NCBI GenBank assembly: GCA_009617715.1
Contig: VTFK01000112.1
Span: forward strand, 496,001 to 560,000
Length of the DNA stretch: 64,000 nucleotides
From: Plectrocnemia conspersa
Lineage: Eukaryota; Arthropoda; Insecta; Trichoptera; Polycentropodidae
Direction of reading: 5' to 3'
In this document: positions 61,780 through 64,000 of the stretch, one piece after another
Layout of the letters: each line of letters starts with the position of its first letter
Position numbering within the stretch: position 1 is the stretch's first letter
Position numbers and translations under genes: made by a program
The notes under the pieces: generated by a model
The model's database searches: none
Seen by the model: only the letters and a program-made list of their open reading frames with translations
What the model was told of the DNA's origin: nothing

Positions 61780-64000
61780 ATAATCTATAGAAATATATTT
61801 TTAAATTTAAAAATTGCTATTTATTAAATAAAAAACTATAAAAGGCACCTGTCTCTAGCCCATAAGTAGTGCTTATATGATACTAGCCTTTGTGTCGCTA
61901 TGTTTGGGACACATTTGCACAGTATTTTCGCAAGTGGAAATAAATATTTTTTATTTGCCTCGTCGAGAACAACGCCTAAAGTACTATATACTTTTACGCC
62001 TCGATAAAATTGTGTATAATGGTAGTAAAAAAGTGATATGTTCGACTATCAAAGCGTACAAAAATAACAAGGTATAAACATATTTATGTATATCGTTAAA
62101 AACTTAAATAATAATAACAAAATACTTTATTTTAAGAATACTTTACTATAAAAATATTAAATAGAAATATTTACTACATATATTTTTTTGGTTTTATTTT
62201 CCTTTAAAATGCTCGGTAAGGAAGAAGAATTTTTATTTATTACAATATAAGCTAAAGTGTACAATAATAGGGTTTTTAATTATTATACCATCCACAAATG
62301 GTAATTGATAAAAATATTACTTTTGTTTTATCTTTGCACAAACAATGAATTATGCCACATTTATAATTAAGCAAAAGATATATATATGAATATATATATT
62401 TATATTAACTTTAGTTATAAATAAAAATATACGTATTTTAAAAGCACTTTTTCATAATAATTTATAAAAATTTGCCACTCATCTTTATTTGTGCAACGTC
62501 CTTAATTCTCAAAGTTTGCCCTGTCTCATTAAAAACATGATTAATTTCTCAAACTCCTTTTTCCGCTTTTTTTTAGATCAACGTATTAAGAATATAATTT
62601 CACTATTTTATATTACAACAATGAAGTAACTGTGTTTTCGAAACGTTATTTAACTAAATACTTAAGTATCTCCAACAAATGGCTTTCAAAGCAAGCAATA
62701 TTTTCTCCAATTGCTGTTAAAGTCAATATAATCGATTGACCGATTCAATAGATAGGATCAGTTGCAGTATGTTTATTATATTTAATTGCGAATAAAATAG
62801 ATTAAGATCTACTAGTTATGTAGTTCAGTTTATAAATCCTTAAAATTTAAAAATAATTTATATCATTATAAAAACTAGCCCTCAATGTTGATAGGTTACT
62901 AAATAATTTTGATTTATCGAATCTATTCAATGGAACGTGGTTCGTTATAAGGGTTCACACATAAGGCAAAGATTTTAACTTCACGTATAAAAACAAGATA
63001 TTTATTCCACACTATTACGAATAATAAGTCACATGCTTTTATTTTCCATTGTCAAATTTACGTGTTGGCAGATAAAGTGAATTTTTAACATAAATTGTAA
63101 CTTTAAAAATAGGTCTAGATTTAATATCGTTTAACCTTTTTGTTAAATATGTATATATTCACAATATATAATTACAAAAAATAAATAATATAATATCTAG
63201 CTTTATGTTACACATATATTAAACATAGAGTTTTTCAAGTATAGTTAGTCCTCGTGTTTTTAAAGTACGTGATTACGGGTACGGGTAAAAAATTTTTTTA
63301 AAAACCGTTGCACTTTCTTTGTTGCGCAGTCTCTAACACGATATCAGAATTTTTATAACAAAGGTTTTAGGACAATTATAAAATTAATTTAAAATATAAC
63401 GAATATGTGCATTAAATCAAAAGCAATAATAGATTTTATCTACTGCAAAACAAAAAACTCACTTTTCTGTCCCGTAGCTCTTCTTCTAATCCTTACACGC
63501 ACTATGTATATATTTCATTTTCATAGTAAACATGTATTTTTTACAATCCGAACATTTATATTCAGTCAAATCGAAAAACACACGTGAAAAATTACTGTCG
63601 CGTTAAAAAAATATTGAAAACTGTTATCACGTTACTATCGGACATCAATCAAAAACAAAAGAATTCATTACCAGGGACTCGGAAATCAATCGAGCAAATT
63701 CAATTTTAATTTTTATTATTATAATTAAACATATTTCTTTTGTTTACGTGTATTATATACACTGTTCATACAAAGCGATACGATTTACAGAGTAGGAATT
63801 TGAACGTAGTGCTTCTATTTAAAACGACCAGAAGCAATTTAGAACATTTATAGGTATAAGTGAAATAGTTTTAACATGGTTGGATAATTATTTTAAAATA
63901 AAATGTAAAATTTAAAAGTAAAAAATAGGCATTCTATCTAAGATAAAAAATAAATTAAATGAAAAAAAAATTAATACAATGAATAAAAATAATCTACAAT
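61778..64000. other. A/T-rich stretch to the window end, nothing recognised
   Basis: Chance frames only (61877-62077 and 63405-63587). No repeat edge or exon is visible. Confidence 0.35.

Noticed and set aside
1..64000. CRISPR arrays, operons, bacterial promoters, riboswitches
   Set aside because: The sequence is clearly eukaryotic; no regular direct-repeat/spacer array or bacterial gene organisation was seen.

Overview
The window looks like nuclear DNA from an insect, most likely a lepidopteran. The basis is strong A+T richness (roughly 70% by eye), eukaryotic splice signals, very sparse coding sequence, short TTAGG/CCTAA runs, and many decayed SINEs, MITEs and retroelement fragments. The order is an inference. 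There are no operons, ribosome binding sites, CRISPR arrays or other bacterial features.

Only one convincing host gene part is present: a minus-strand 5' coding exon at 32710-33741. It has a strong splice acceptor at its upstream edge, an ATG at 33652, 314 complete codons and a GT donor directly after 32710. It encodes a disordered Arg/Ser/Pro-rich segment with about 15 copies of an SPR(N/H)SL(V/A)P-type repeat. The rest of the gene lies outside the window or in exons too small to recognise.

The rest is intron or intergenic DNA full of mobile-element debris. From left to right the main items are: a 1.0-kb TIR element (2480-3490); an LTR-like repeat in two opposed copies (3823-4240 and 15435-15880); a LINE C-terminal RT-ORF relic (5375-5659); a 16-bp minisatellite (9161-9304); a 37-bp-stem hairpin (9760-9866); hAT MITEs with 8-bp target duplications (12934-13059, 24292-24437, 37765-38029); piggyBac-type MITEs in TTAA sites (13556-13776, 57734-58173); a Penelope-like GIY-YIG endonuclease relic with a hammerhead-like tail (25476-25965); a second LTR-like pair (32091-32279, 44619-44851); a pogo-like MITE (38515-39000); two tRNA-derived SINE families in many copies; an 89-codon coding-like relic (50935-51204); a 2.3-kb hAT-bounded composite holding an RT fragment and a 1.2-1.3-kb foldback (53009-55317); and a mariner-like transposase relic (56443-56664).

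Between these lie islands of clearly higher G+C without a convincing reading frame, roughly every 2-8 kb. They stand out from the A/T background and are the best candidates for conserved regulatory DNA. All comparisons were made by eye; alignment and database searches would be needed to fix family names and exact edges.
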